Of a stretch of DNA of 64,000 bases, positions 9,157 to 19,670 are shown one piece after another. Numbering within the stretch: position 1 is the first letter of the stretch; the number at the start of each line of letters is the position of its first letter. The notes under the pieces are model-generated. The model saw only the letters and a list, made by a program, of their open reading frames with translations. It did no database searches and had not been told where the DNA came from. The position numbers and the translations under genes were made by a program. The DNA is from Yeosuana marina (GTDB taxonomy: Bacteria; Bacteroidota; Bacteroidia; Flavobacteriales; Flavobacteriaceae), in NCBI RefSeq assembly GCF_011762485.1, contig NZ_JAAKGI010000002.1:1-64000 (forward strand), read 5' to 3'.

Positions 9157-10299
9157 ATGGAATTAAAAGTTAAGCAGAGAATTGCTTTAGGCGTTTATTT
9201 TTTTCTAACCGGTGCTAGTTTTGCTACATGGGCTTCACGAATACCTACTATCAAAACATTTTTTAATTTTAATGATGCGCAGCTTGGTACAATTCTTTTA
9301 GCAATGCCAATTAGTTCTTTAATAGGGTTGCCTATTTCGGGTTGGTTAGTATCAAAATTTGACAGTAGAACACCACTAATCATTTCTTTTGTTTTCTTTT
9401 CTGTAGCACTAACCTTAATTGGTTTTGCAACAACTCCTTTTTTACTAGTAGTAGCTATTTGTCTTTTTTCATTTTGTATGCGAATTCTAAATATTGCTAT
9501 TAATACGCAGTCAATAACGTTACAGAAAAAATTTGAGAAGCGTATTGTAGGATCTTTTCATGGCCTTTGGAGTACTGGAGGTTTAGTAGGCGTGGCATTT
9601 TCAACTTTAATGGTAAAAATGGGAGTCTCAATACATGCCCACTTACTGTCCGTTTCATTATTAACATTAATAACAGCGTTAATAGTCTATAGGTTTACTT
9701 TAAAGAATGATAAATCTACAACAGGAAATAAGATAATTTTTGGAAAGCCAGATCCTTTTATTTTGTATTTAGGATTAATTATTTTTTTAGCAGCTATTTG
9801 TGAAGGAGGCATGTTTGACTGGAGTGGCGTATACTTTAAAGAAGTTATTAAAGAAGAGGTGTTTACATATGGTTACCTTTCTTTTATGGTGTGTATGGCA
9901 ATTTCTAGATTTTTTTCAGATAATATTATTCAAAAAATAGGGATGCAACAAACATACATTTTAAGTTCTTTTATCATTATTACAGGAATTTTAACAGCAA
10001 TTTTATTTCCGTTCTTTTGGACTTCATTGTTAGGATTTTGTTTGGTAGGGTTTGGAACAGCTGCCATTTTTCCAATGACGTTTGCATTAGCAGGAACCTC
10101 AAATAAGTATTCACCAGGTATGGCTATTTCAATCATTACAACCTACGGAATACTAGGCATGTTTATTGGGCCACCAGTCATCGGGTATTTAGCTCATGCT
10201 TTTGGTTTAAAAAACGCCTTTTATATTTTTGTTGCTATTGGTCTTCTTATCATTCCTTTTTCAAGACAGTTTTTTCGGTATCAATCAAGACAAAAGTAA
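9157..10299 (+). CDS. MFS transporter (YbjJ-like)
   Basis: A 380-residue inner-membrane protein with about 12 hydrophobic segments and no signal peptide. The major facilitator loop between segments 2 and 3 is visible as GWLVSKFDSR near residue 65. The early FATWASRIP stretch is typical of the YbjJ-like subgroup, whose substrates are mostly unknown (sugar-like compounds in some relatives). It is transcribed alone from a flavobacterial-type promoter just upstream. The substrate cannot be told from sequence. Confidence 0.85.
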   Translation: MELKVKQRIALGVYFFLTGASFATWASRIPTIKTFFNFNDAQLGTILLAMPISSLIGLPISGWLVSKFDSRTPLIISFVFFSVALTLIGFATTPFLLVVAICLFSFCMRILNIAINTQSITLQKKFEKRIVGSFHGLWSTGGLVGVAFSTLMVKMGVSIHAHLLSVSLLTLITALIVYRFTLKNDKSTTGNKIIFGKPDPFILYLGLIIFLAAICEGGMFDWSGVYFKEVIKEEVFTYGYLSFMVCMAISRFFSDNIIQKIGMQQTYILSSFIIITGILTAILFPFFWTSLLGFCLVGFGTAAIFPMTFALAGTSNKYSPGMAISIITTYGILGMFIGPPVIGYLAHAFGLKNAFYIFVAIGLLIIPFSRQFFRYQSRQK

Positions 10300-10553
10300 T
10301 TTTTAATCTTCTCAATTTTAATTTCAACAAACTTATTTCAAGGGTTTCTATTTGTAAAAGGTGCATATAGATTTTACAAGTGATAAAATAACAAACAAAT
10401 AAGGTAAAAATGATGTTTTAAAAAGGCATGGTAAATCTTATATTTTGAATATTAAATAGGTTCTTAATAAACATGATAAATTGTAATTGTTTAATGAAAC
10501 ATAAAGTAAACAGTTTTATACGCCTAAAAAGAAACATTGAATGATTAGCAATT
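10300..10553. other. Intergenic region between convergent genes
   Basis: About 310 bases separate the MFS gene from the glutaminyl cyclase gene that converges on it. The part before the terminator at 10554 is AT-rich, with short A/T runs and no open frame, RNA motif or repeat that I can support. Confidence 0.5.
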
Positions 10554-10585
10554 AAAAAGCTCTTGATTTTTTCAAGAGCTTTTTC
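10554..10585. terminator. Bidirectional terminator
   Basis: A 13-bp perfect stem (arms 10554-10566 and 10572-10584) with A-run and T-run flanks can end transcription on both strands. It serves the leftward glutaminyl cyclase gene and possibly the MFS gene. Confidence 0.85.
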
Positions 10586-10612
10586 TATTAATTTTGTATA
10601 TAAAGTATGTAT

Positions 10613-11647
10613 TTAATTTTCAACAATCTCAACTTCAAATAATTTATCCCAACGTTTGCCAGTTACAAAGATGGTTTTTGTTTTAGGGTTATAAGCTATC
10701 CCATTTAAAACGTCTAAACCTTTGTGTTGAGTAACTAGTTTTTTTAATGGAGAAAAATCAATCACAGCAATTACAGCACCATTTTTAGGGTTTATAATAG
10801 CCACGCCATCTTTTTGATATCTGTTGGCGTAAATTTCACCATCAATATATTCCATTTCATTAATCTCTGTAATTTTTCCTTTATTGGTGTATACTTGTAT
10901 ATAGTCTTGTTCAACAAGCGTTTCTGGGTTTAAAGTCCATATTTTTTCGGTACCATCACTTTTATAAATGATATTGTTATTATGGCATAGACCCCAACCT
11001 TCTTTGCTGGTTCCGTATTTAAAATTATTAAGTTTTTTAAACGTATTAACATCATAGATAAATCCAATACCTTTTCTCCATGTTAATTGGTATATTTTGT
11101 TATTTAAAATGGTAAGACCTTCTCCAAAATACTCATCAGCAAGATTTACATTTTTTAAAATTTCACCAGTTTTATAATCAACTTTTCTAAGTTTAGATTC
11201 TTTGTATTGCCCCGTGCTTTCGTATAAAGTATCATTAAAAAATTCTAAACCTTGAGTATATGATGTAATATCATGTGGATATTCATTAATTATTTTATAG
11301 GTATAGATCTTGGGTTGTTCATTATTTAAAATAATGATGTTCTCGTTAATTGATTGCTGTTCCGAATTAAAATAAACAGTAGCAACAATCGTTTGTTTTC
11401 CTAATTTAAAATTATTTAATGCTGTTGATACTCCAATTTTTCTACCATCTAAAGAATACGATATGGAATCAATTGTATGGTTTTTTGGGTTTTCTAAAGA
11501 TAGCCTTAAGGTATCACTATTAGAAAAGGTATTGTTTTTTGAGTTGGTGTTTAATTTAAAATCGCTTTTTTTTTGTCCGTTATTAGAGCCACATCCTATA
11601 ATGATAAGACTTAAAAATATGATAGTGAGGTATTTGTAAAATTTCAT
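10613..11647 (-). CDS. Glutaminyl-peptide cyclotransferase lipoprotein
   Basis: Converts N-terminal glutamine of proteins to pyroglutamate; in T9SS-bearing bacteria such enzymes probably act on secreted proteins whose new N-terminus is Gln. It starts with a lipoprotein signal peptide (lipobox IIGC, Cys19). Residues about 25-115 form a beta-rich Ig-like segment, and the rest is the five-bladed propeller glutamine cyclotransferase domain, recognisable by YTQGLEFFNDTLYESTGQY, FGEGLTIL, QLTWR, and the late NEMEYIDGEIYAN and HKGLDVLNGIAY segments. At 344 residues it is full length. It is a single gene ending at a bidirectional terminator. Confidence 0.88.
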   Translation of the reverse strand: MKFYKYLTIIFLSLIIIGCGSNNGQKKSDFKLNTNSKNNTFSNSDTLRLSLENPKNHTIDSISYSLDGRKIGVSTALNNFKLGKQTIVATVYFNSEQQSINENIIILNNEQPKIYTYKIINEYPHDITSYTQGLEFFNDTLYESTGQYKESKLRKVDYKTGEILKNVNLADEYFGEGLTILNNKIYQLTWRKGIGFIYDVNTFKKLNNFKYGTSKEGWGLCHNNNIIYKSDGTEKIWTLNPETLVEQDYIQVYTNKGKITEINEMEYIDGEIYANRYQKDGVAIINPKNGAVIAVIDFSPLKKLVTQHKGLDVLNGIAYNPKTKTIFVTGKRWDKLFEVEIVEN

Positions 11648-11700
11648 TGTTATTGTAAATTTTAAGCAAGATATTTATTTAAAATCAGTTTAAAAAATCA

Positions 11701-11730
11701 TTGTGAAAATTTTAAAAGATTGTATCTTTG
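11701..11730 (+). promoter_or_regulatory. Promoter of the SRP RNA gene
   Basis: TTG at 11701-11703, a 19-base spacer and TATCTTTG at 11723-11730 fit the Bacteroidota TTG-N19-TAnnTTTG promoter exactly. The RNA begins 5-6 bases later. Confidence 0.8.
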
Positions 11731-11734
11731 CACT

Positions 11735-11836
11735 CGGCAAGTCCTACACAACCAGCTCCTGTTGAATCCTCCAGGTCGGGAACGAAGCAAAGGTAAATGG
11801 TCGTAGCGGTGTGATGTAGGTAGCTTGCCTTTTTTT
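11735..11836 (+). ncRNA. ffs: Small signal recognition particle RNA (4.5S type)
   Basis: The RNA partner of Ffh for co-translational membrane targeting. The conserved Ffh-binding apex is visible at about 11772-11792 (CAGGTCGGGAACGAAGCAAA, with the GGAA tetraloop). The ends pair: GGCAAG at 11736-11741 with CTTGCC at 11824-11829, and CCTACAC near 11743 with GTGATGTAGG near 11811. A T-run follows the last stem and acts as terminator. A good promoter ends at 11730. The length of about 95 bases is that of the short bacterial form. Confidence 0.93.
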
Positions 11837-11978
11837 ATGCCTTTTTACGAAATTAGAAATCCTTATCGTTAAGCTTCAATCAATTAATTTTCATCAATTT
11901 TTGCGCAAAAATTTTCTTTTTGAGTGCAATTCTCAAATTCATTGTTAATTTTACATTTTTAATTGTTAATTCTCAAAC

Positions 11979-12782
11979 ATGTCTAAAGTTGTTTTAATTA
12001 CTGGTGGATCTTCAGGTATAGGAAAATCTATAGGTGAATTTTTAACTCAAAAAGGGTTTATTGTTTACGGAACTAGTAGAAATCCAGAAAACTACCCAGA
12101 TAGTCAATTTTCGTTGTTACCCTTAGATGTTAAGGATGTAAAAACCATCGAAAAAACGGTTAGTACAATTATTGAGAAAGAGGGTAAAATAGATGTAGTG
12201 ATAAATAATGCAGGCGCAGGAATAACCGGGCCTATTGAAGAAACACCAGAAGCAGAAATTAAAGCCAATTTTGAAACAAATTTTTATGGCCCCATTAATG
12301 TTATCAAGACTGTTTTGCCACAAATGCGAATTCAGAATTCAGGTTTAATTATTAATATAACGTCTATTGCTGGTTATATGGGATTACCATATCGAGCTAT
12401 TTATAGCGCAAGCAAAGGAGCTTTAGAGTTAGTAACCGAAGCTTTTAGAATGGAGTTGAAAGGTTTTAATATTAACATGACGAATGTTGCTCCCGGAGAT
12501 TTTGCCACTAATATTGCCGCAGGAAGATATCATGTGCCGTTAAACGAAGTGTCGCCATATTTAAAGCCTTACGGAAATACGTTAGATTTAATGAATGCAC
12601 ATGTTGATAGCGGCAGTGACCCGAATATGATGGCCAAAGCTATTTTCAAAATTATGAATACTAAAAACCCAAAAGTGCATTATAAAGTGGGTGCTTTTAT
12701 GCAGAAGTTTTCTATCGTTTTAAAGCGAATCTTACCAGACACTGTTTACGAAAAACTTTTGATGAATCATTACAAGTTATAA
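11979..12782 (+). CDS. Short-chain dehydrogenase/reductase
   Basis: A 267-residue classical SDR oxidoreductase. The cofactor motif TGGSSGIG is at residues 8-15, the NNAG motif follows near residue 77, and the catalytic triad is Ser129, Tyr142 and Lys146 (in YSASKGALEL). The substrate is not evident; the closest architecture is that of broad-range carbonyl or hydroxysteroid reductases. It is a single gene with its own AT-rich upstream region, just after the SRP RNA. Confidence 0.9.
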   Translation: MSKVVLITGGSSGIGKSIGEFLTQKGFIVYGTSRNPENYPDSQFSLLPLDVKDVKTIEKTVSTIIEKEGKIDVVINNAGAGITGPIEETPEAEIKANFETNFYGPINVIKTVLPQMRIQNSGLIINITSIAGYMGLPYRAIYSASKGALELVTEAFRMELKGFNINMTNVAPGDFATNIAAGRYHVPLNEVSPYLKPYGNTLDLMNAHVDSGSDPNMMAKAIFKIMNTKNPKVHYKVGAFMQKFSIVLKRILPDTVYEKLLMNHYKL

Positions 12783-12841
12783 AAAGTCAATTTTTATGAT
12801 AATAAGTTAAAAATCTATTATTTAGAAGACTCTTATTATTG

Positions 12842-12849
12842 TAAATTTG
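12842..12849 (+). promoter_or_regulatory. Putative -7 box of the aldolase gene
   Basis: TAAATTTG lies 37 bases before the ATG at 12887. No TTG is seen at the -33 position, so this is a half match. Confidence 0.35.
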
Positions 12850-12886
12850 CCAAAAGAATTTAAAACAAACTTAAAACAAGTATAAA

Positions 12887-13540
12887 ATGAAATTTTTTAT
12901 TGATACCGCAAATCTAGACCAAATTAAAGAAGCTCAGGATCTTGGAGTTCTTGATGGTGTAACTACAAACCCATCGTTAATGGCTAAAGAAGGAATCACA
13001 GGTCATGATAATATTATGAAACACTATGTTGACATTTGTAATATTGTAGATGGCGATGTGAGTGCAGAAGTGATTGCAACAGATTTTGATGGAATGATTC
13101 GCGAAGGAGAAGCTTTAGCTGAATTACACGATCAGATAGTTGTTAAGTTACCTATGATTAAAGATGGTATTAAGGCTTGTAAATATTTTTCAGAAAAAGG
13201 TATAAGAACTAATGTAACACTAGTATTTTCTCCAGGACAGGCCTTATTAGCGGCTAAAGCAGGAGCAACCTACGTATCGCCATTTATTGGACGTTTAGAC
13301 GATATTTCAACCGATGGGTTAAACTTAATTTCTGAAATTAGACATATCTATGATAACTATGCATTTGAAACTCAAATTTTGGCGGCTTCTGTTCGTCATA
13401 CTATGCATGTTATTGATTGTGCTAAACTAGGCGCCGATGTTATGACAGGACCTTTAAGTTCTATTGAGGGCTTATTAAAACATCCTTTGACTGATATAGG
13501 TTTAGCTAAGTTTTTAGAAGATTACAAAAAAGGAAATTAA
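12887..13540 (+). CDS. fsa: Transaldolase / fructose-6-phosphate aldolase family
   Basis: A 217-residue cytosolic TIM-barrel aldolase of the small transaldolase group. The start [14 protein letters not shown] and the [14 protein letters not shown] motif are diagnostic. Lys87 in VVKLPMI is the Schiff-base lysine. The late segment with [19 protein letters not shown] is also conserved. Members act as transaldolases of the pentose phosphate pathway or as fructose-6-phosphate aldolases; sequence alone does not separate these well. It is a single gene closed by a strong terminator. Confidence 0.92.
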   Translation: MKFFIDTANLDQIKEAQDLGVLDGVTTNPSLMAKEGITGHDNIMKHYVDICNIVDGDVSAEVIATDFDGMIREGEALAELHDQIVVKLPMIKDGIKACKYFSEKGIRTNVTLVFSPGQALLAAKAGATYVSPFIGRLDDISTDGLNLISEIRHIYDNYAFETQILAASVRHTMHVIDCAKLGADVMTGPLSSIEGLLKHPLTDIGLAKFLEDYKKGN

Positions 13541-13557
13541 ATTTTCTATAAGATATT

Positions 13558-13592
13558 AAAAAAGCCTCAATTTTTAAATTGAGGCTTTTTTG
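13558..13592. terminator. Bidirectional terminator
   Basis: A perfect long stem, AAAAAAGCCTCAATTT with its complement, a two-base loop and a T-run. It lies between the aldolase gene and the convergent lipoprotein gene and can serve both. Confidence 0.88.
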
Positions 13593-13597
13593 TTTAA

Positions 13598-15016
13598 TTA
13601 TCTATTAAGTAGCCCAAGTAATTGCTCTTCAAAATTGCTTGCAAACATATTCGTGTTGCTATTAACAATAGAATTATCTTTATCAATAATGAAAACTTTA
13701 GTTATCGGATAAACAGCCAAAATATTCATAGACTCTTCTGGCTTTTCAAATTGATACTCGTTTCTTAAAGAAAAGTTATTCCGTTTTAAGGTATTTCGCC
13801 AAGAGTTTAAATTAATATCATCAATGTTTATAGCAATAAAATGCATTTCTGGATATTTAATTTTAAGTTCAGAAGCTTTATGATGTGTTTTCTTAAAGTG
13901 GTCGTAAAATTTATTCGACCAAAAATAAATTACTGTAGGTTTTGATATAACTGATTTAATTTTTAATTCACCATTTTCAGTATTTACCAAATCAATGTTA
14001 GGAAAAGTACCTCCAGGTTTTAAGTTATTTAGCGAATGAACAAGATTAGTTATGATTTCTTTGTTTTTATCATCCGTACTTTTATTTAAAAATGATTTTA
14101 AAATAACATTATCATTATCGATATTTTTATTTTTTGTTAAAAACGAAATGGTAAAATAGTAGAGAAGCTCATTTTTTATAGATGTATTAACTACCAAGCT
14201 ATCAACAATATTAAGTTTGTCAAGATTGTAACATAAAGAGGTATTATTAAAACAGTCTTCTTTTGAGTGATTTAAATGTTTTTCAAGTGCTATGTTATTA
14301 AAACTGGATCTTAAAAACGAATTGTAATTCAGGTAGCTAGTATTATATAATTCATTGTTGTATTCAATATTTTTCCTGTAGCTATAGAAATCTTTTGGTA
14401 AGGATTTTAACAGATTACGCTTATTGGAATTGTAATTTACAAAAGGATAAATTTCTTTGCTAGAATAATAGCTGTAATCAATATTTGACTGTGCAATTTT
14501 GTTGAATAACGGAGAGGTTTTATACTTATTTTTAAATCTATTTAACTTCTCTGTTTTATTATTTTTAATAGAATCTATTTGTTTTTCAAACGCTTCTGGA
14601 TTTAATTGGCAAAGTTTAAAAATTTTATGTTCATCAATCTCATTTTGTAAAAATTCATTGATTAGATAATTATTTTTTTTAGCACCTTCTCCAGTATAAA
14701 CTAACGATTCATCAAAATCAAAAGTATTAAGTCTAAACATAATACTGTCTAGAGGTTCTAAAAATACGGTCTGAACCTCGCTACCATGTCTAAACGTATA
14801 CATGCCGGGATTAAGATTTTTTAGTTTGTAAACAAATCTATTGTGAGAATCTAAGCTAATAGTATCAATCACCTGATCAGCTCTAGATAGCACAATAAAA
14901 TTGTTATTTGGATTAATAATTTCACCACCTAAATACGCATAATCACTTTGGTCATTATCATTTTTGCAGGCAAATAATGATAATGCAACAATTATAAAAT
15001 AAACATATTGTCTCAT
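13598..15016 (-). CDS. Thioredoxin-like fold lipoprotein without CXXC
   Basis: A 472-residue envelope lipoprotein (lipobox LFAC, Cys17). The N-terminal 100 residues resemble the beta-rich DUF4369-like domain found before many Bacteroidota TlpA proteins. The middle 200 residues are helical and rich in Lys/Asn. The C-terminal 140 residues have the TlpA/AhpC layout: PGGTFPNIDLVN, then PTVIYFWSNKFYDH, then FIAINID and VYPITKVFIID with the cis-Pro. The active-site WCxxC is replaced by WSNKFYD, so no redox cysteines remain. It probably has a structural or binding role instead of thiol exchange. Function is inferred from fold only. Confidence 0.75.
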   Translation of the reverse strand: MRQYVYFIIVALSLFACKNDNDQSDYAYLGGEIINPNNNFIVLSRADQVIDTISLDSHNRFVYKLKNLNPGMYTFRHGSEVQTVFLEPLDSIMFRLNTFDFDESLVYTGEGAKKNNYLINEFLQNEIDEHKIFKLCQLNPEAFEKQIDSIKNNKTEKLNRFKNKYKTSPLFNKIAQSNIDYSYYSSKEIYPFVNYNSNKRNLLKSLPKDFYSYRKNIEYNNELYNTSYLNYNSFLRSSFNNIALEKHLNHSKEDCFNNTSLCYNLDKLNIVDSLVVNTSIKNELLYYFTISFLTKNKNIDNDNVILKSFLNKSTDDKNKEIITNLVHSLNNLKPGGTFPNIDLVNTENGELKIKSVISKPTVIYFWSNKFYDHFKKTHHKASELKIKYPEMHFIAINIDDINLNSWRNTLKRNNFSLRNEYQFEKPEESMNILAVYPITKVFIIDKDNSIVNSNTNMFASNFEEQLLGLLNR

Positions 15017-15155
15017 AAAATCCCTTCTATATGGCCTTTAGTACTTAAAACCATTGTAATACAAATTTATGTCTTGTATTTAAAATGTCTTGTTAATACG
15101 CTGTTAAATGTTAAAACTTAGAGGAAAATAAGCGTTTTAAAATAACTTAGCGATG

Positions 15156-15187
15156 TTGCGTCTTACGGTTTAATTTTTCTACTTTTG
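15156..15187 (+). promoter_or_regulatory. Promoter of the ABC-F gene
   Basis: TTG at 15156-15158, a 21-base spacer and TACTTTTG at 15180-15187 fit the Bacteroidota promoter. The leader to the ATG at 15209 would be about 15-17 bases. Confidence 0.65.
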
Positions 15188-15199
15188 CACAAATTTTAA

Positions 15200-16834
<1,635 letters not shown>

Positions 16835-17071
16835 TTAGTTTCGTGATTCTGAAGTGATTTCTTCAACAACTAAAACTGCTCTATCAAGTTCGTCTTTATT
16901 GACATAGAGTTCTTGAAGACCAGGAATTGAAGAGCCAAAACCAGCTAGACGTGCTGATTCTGTTTCATCCTTGATAACAGCATTTATGCCAATAGATTTT
17001 AGTTTATCACTAATGCGTTGAACATTGATGAAGTTTCCTGTAAATACTTTTATATAATTAGAATCTGTCAT
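16835..17071 (-). CDS. DUF2007 family protein
   Basis: A 78-residue soluble protein with the DUF2007 layout: KVFTGNFINVQRISDKLKSIGINAVIKDE, where a short beta-alpha unit is followed by a PGLQELYVNKDELDRA segment. Members are small ferredoxin-fold proteins annotated as putative signal-transducing, with no proven role. Its stop codon touches the stop of the convergent ABC-F gene, so there is no intergenic space for a terminator between them. Confidence 0.8.
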   Translation of the reverse strand: MTDSNYIKVFTGNFINVQRISDKLKSIGINAVIKDETESARLAGFGSSIPGLQELYVNKDELDRAVLVVEEITSESRN

Positions 17072-17192
17072 TGTAAATTTCTTTATTGTCTTCCTAATAA
17101 AGGTACAAATTTTAAGAACACTTTAATGTGATACTTGAAATTAAATTTGTTAATTAACAGTTAACATATTTATATTAAAGTAGAATGCCTTT

Positions 17193-18206
17193 TTAACTTT
17201 TAAGGTTGTCAACAACAATTCTTTTTTCCCTATTGGCCACCTCCCAGGCTGTATAAAATATTAACCGTGTTCGGGTTTCCAATAGGTCATATTCAATTTT
17301 ATCAGGCGTATCTGTTGGCTTATGATAATCAGCATGTGTACCGTTAAAATAAAAAATAACAGGAATGTTGTTTTTAGCAAAATTATAGTGATCAGACCTG
17401 TAATAAAAGCGATTAGGGTCATTGTCATCATTATAAGTGTAATCAAATTCCATATTAAAATAGGTGTTGTTTACAGCTTCAGAAATATCATGGAGTTCTG
17501 TGCTTAATTTATCTGAACCAATTAAATAAAGATAATTTCTATCTGTTTCATGTTTAGTGTCTACACGTCCTATCATGTCAATATTCAAGTCAGCAACGGT
17601 ATTTGAAAGCGGAAAAACAGGATCAACATCGGTATAATATCTAGAGCCATAAAGGCCTAATTCTTCACCTGTAACATGCAAGAATAATACCGAACGTTTC
17701 GGTCTGTGGCCATCATCAACGGCTGTTTTAAAGGCTTTAGCGATTTTTAAAAGAGCTACAGTACCAGAGCCATCGTCATCAGCACCATTATTTATGTCGC
17801 CATTTTTTGAAATTCCAATATGATCTAAATGAGCAGAAATAATAACAACTTCATCAGGTTTTTCACTTCCTTTTATGTAGGCCAGAACATTTTCAGATGC
17901 GTTAATGCCATTAGAAAAAAATGATTCTGGGATGTCTTGAAAATAATCACCTTCAGAAATAGGCGAAGGGATTCCCATACTTACATACTGATTTCTTAAA
18001 TAATCAACCGCCTTTTTTTGTCCGGGTTCTCCCGTTTTTCTACCTTCAAACTCGTCTGACGCATACGTATAAAGAGCTTCTTTTAATTCGGAAGCCTTAA
18101 TTGTTTTTGCATATGCTGAAATATCTTCAGAATCTAAGATATTATTTTGAGAATGGCAGGAAGTAAGAGAACAAAAACAGATAAAGAGCGTTAGTATTTT
18201 TTTCAT
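17193..18206 (-). CDS. M28 family metallopeptidase lipoprotein (copy 1)
   Basis: A 337-residue exported zinc aminopeptidase-like lipoprotein (lipobox LTSC). The zinc ligands of family M28 are all visible: His in ISAHLDHIG, Asp in NNGADDDGSG, Glu-Glu in GEELGLYGS, Asp in DLNIDMIGR, and the last His in DYHKPTDTPDKI. It probably frees amino acids from the N-terminus of peptides outside the inner membrane. It lies three bases downstream of a second M28 gene with the same architecture, so the pair is a tandem duplication in one operon. Confidence 0.9.
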   Translation of the reverse strand: MKKILTLFICFCSLTSCHSQNNILDSEDISAYAKTIKASELKEALYTYASDEFEGRKTGEPGQKKAVDYLRNQYVSMGIPSPISEGDYFQDIPESFFSNGINASENVLAYIKGSEKPDEVVIISAHLDHIGISKNGDINNGADDDGSGTVALLKIAKAFKTAVDDGHRPKRSVLFLHVTGEELGLYGSRYYTDVDPVFPLSNTVADLNIDMIGRVDTKHETDRNYLYLIGSDKLSTELHDISEAVNNTYFNMEFDYTYNDDNDPNRFYYRSDHYNFAKNNIPVIFYFNGTHADYHKPTDTPDKIEYDLLETRTRLIFYTAWEVANREKRIVVDNLKS

Positions 18207-18209
18207 TTT

Positions 18210-19262
18210 TTAAAATATTTCTTGATTATCAAAGTCTATGGTAATTCGATTTTCTTGATTTGCGAGTTGCCAAGCAGTAGCAAAAATTAATTGAGATCGT
18301 TTTGCAAGTAAATTAAAATCTATTTTGTCGACCGTATCAGTTGGCTGGTGATAGTCTTCATGTTCACCATTAAAATAAAAGATGATAGGTACTTCATGTT
18401 TTGCAAAGTTATAGTGATCAGACCTGTAAAAGTAATGATTACTATCTTCTTCAGTATTATATTTATAATCTAAATTGATATTAAAATAGGTGTCATTAAC
18501 TTTTTCAGAAATATAGTGAAGCTCATTACTTAGTTTATTAGATCCAATTAAATAAATGTAGTTTCTATTGTCAGTATGACAATTATCAACTCTACCAATC
18601 ATATCAATATTTAGATCAGCGATGGTGTTTTTCAAGGTAAATACAGGGTATAGAGTATAATACTCTGAACCATACTTACCAATTTCTTCTGCTGTAACAT
18701 GAAGAAATAGAATGCTTCTTTTAGGACTAAATCCGTCGTTTTTGGCAAGCTTAAATGCTTCAGCAATTTCCATAACGGCTGATGTTCCAGAACCATTATC
18801 ATCGGCACCATTATTAATTTCTCCTTCTTTAGTAATACCTAAATGATCATAATGTGCTGAAATAATAACAACTTCATCTGGTTTTTCACTGCCTTGAATA
18901 TAAGCTAAAACATTTTCAGACGCTTTTATATCTTTCGGTAAAAATGATTCGGGTATAATTTGGTAGTATGTGTTGTTACCTAATGGAGATTTAATATGCT
19001 CACTTTGATAATACGACTTAAGATAGTCTGAGGTTAGTTTTTGACCTAATTCTCCTGTTTTACGACCTTTAAATGAATCAGACGCTATTATTAATATATG
19101 TTCCTTTAATTCTTTTGGAGTAATAGTATTGGCGTATTTAATCACTGATGCACTATCAACTAAATGAATGTTGTCTTTTAGGTTTTGGATTTTGGTTGTA
19201 TATTTTGTTGTGGCACATGATCCAACCAAGGTTAAGGCAGAAATAATTAGATAGGTTTTCAT
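18210..19262 (-). CDS. M28 family metallopeptidase lipoprotein (copy 2)
   Basis: A 350-residue paralogue of the downstream gene, also a lipoprotein (LVGSC lipobox near residue 16). The zinc residues are conserved (ISAHYDHLG, NNGADDNGSG, AEEIGKYGS, DLNIDMIGR, DYHQPTDTVDKI). Copies 1 and 2 match along their whole length, including the RSDHYNFAK segment, but differ in the first 60 residues. Two retained active sites suggest different substrates or dosage, not decay. It is the promoter-proximal gene of the pair. Confidence 0.9.
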   Translation of the reverse strand: MKTYLIISALTLVGSCATTKYTTKIQNLKDNIHLVDSASVIKYANTITPKELKEHILIIASDSFKGRKTGELGQKLTSDYLKSYYQSEHIKSPLGNNTYYQIIPESFLPKDIKASENVLAYIQGSEKPDEVVIISAHYDHLGITKEGEINNGADDNGSGTSAVMEIAEAFKLAKNDGFSPKRSILFLHVTAEEIGKYGSEYYTLYPVFTLKNTIADLNIDMIGRVDNCHTDNRNYIYLIGSNKLSNELHYISEKVNDTYFNINLDYKYNTEEDSNHYFYRSDHYNFAKHEVPIIFYFNGEHEDYHQPTDTVDKIDFNLLAKRSQLIFATAWQLANQENRITIDFDNQEIF

Positions 19263-19316
19263 TTGGGGAACCTTTTAAAAATCAAATATAGATAAAAAAA
19301 AGAAAAAAAACCTTAG

Positions 19317-19658
19317 TTATTCAGTGCTAATATCATCTAAATCAAGTTCTTCTAAGTCTTCAATAGCATTTTCTTTTGACTCTTTTTCTAATTTTTTTAA
19401 TTCCTGTGTATTGGTTACTTCTTTTTTAGAAAATACTGCCTTATAGGTTGTTAGCGCTAGTGACATAATAGTTAGAAGAAAGATAAATTGAATAATTTTC
19501 TTAACACTTCCAGTTTTTTTGGAAAGATAGAAAGCTATTAATCCAAACAATAAAGCTACTACAGCAGGAAAAATGGCTAAATTTGAAACAGGAAGAACAG
19601 CTAATATTATTGATAAAATTGCCGCTATTAAAGCAAGAATTGTAAATATTCTTTTCAT
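19317..19658 (-). CDS. Small membrane protein (113 aa)
   Basis: It is not a family I can name. The first 75 residues hold three hydrophobic segments (residues about 5-22, 25-45 and 55-75). The last 40 residues are highly charged and acidic (ELKKLEKESKENAIEDLEEL), ending DDISTE, and probably form a cytosolic helix. It lies 12 bases downstream of the DUF3108 gene and about 55 bases upstream of the peptidase pair, in the same direction, so it may share their transcript. Confidence 0.7.
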   Translation of the reverse strand: MKRIFTILALIAAILSIILAVLPVSNLAIFPAVVALLFGLIAFYLSKKTGSVKKIIQFIFLLTIMSLALTTYKAVFSKKEVTNTQELKKLEKESKENAIEDLEELDLDDISTE

Positions 19659-19670
19659 TTTTTAATATAT

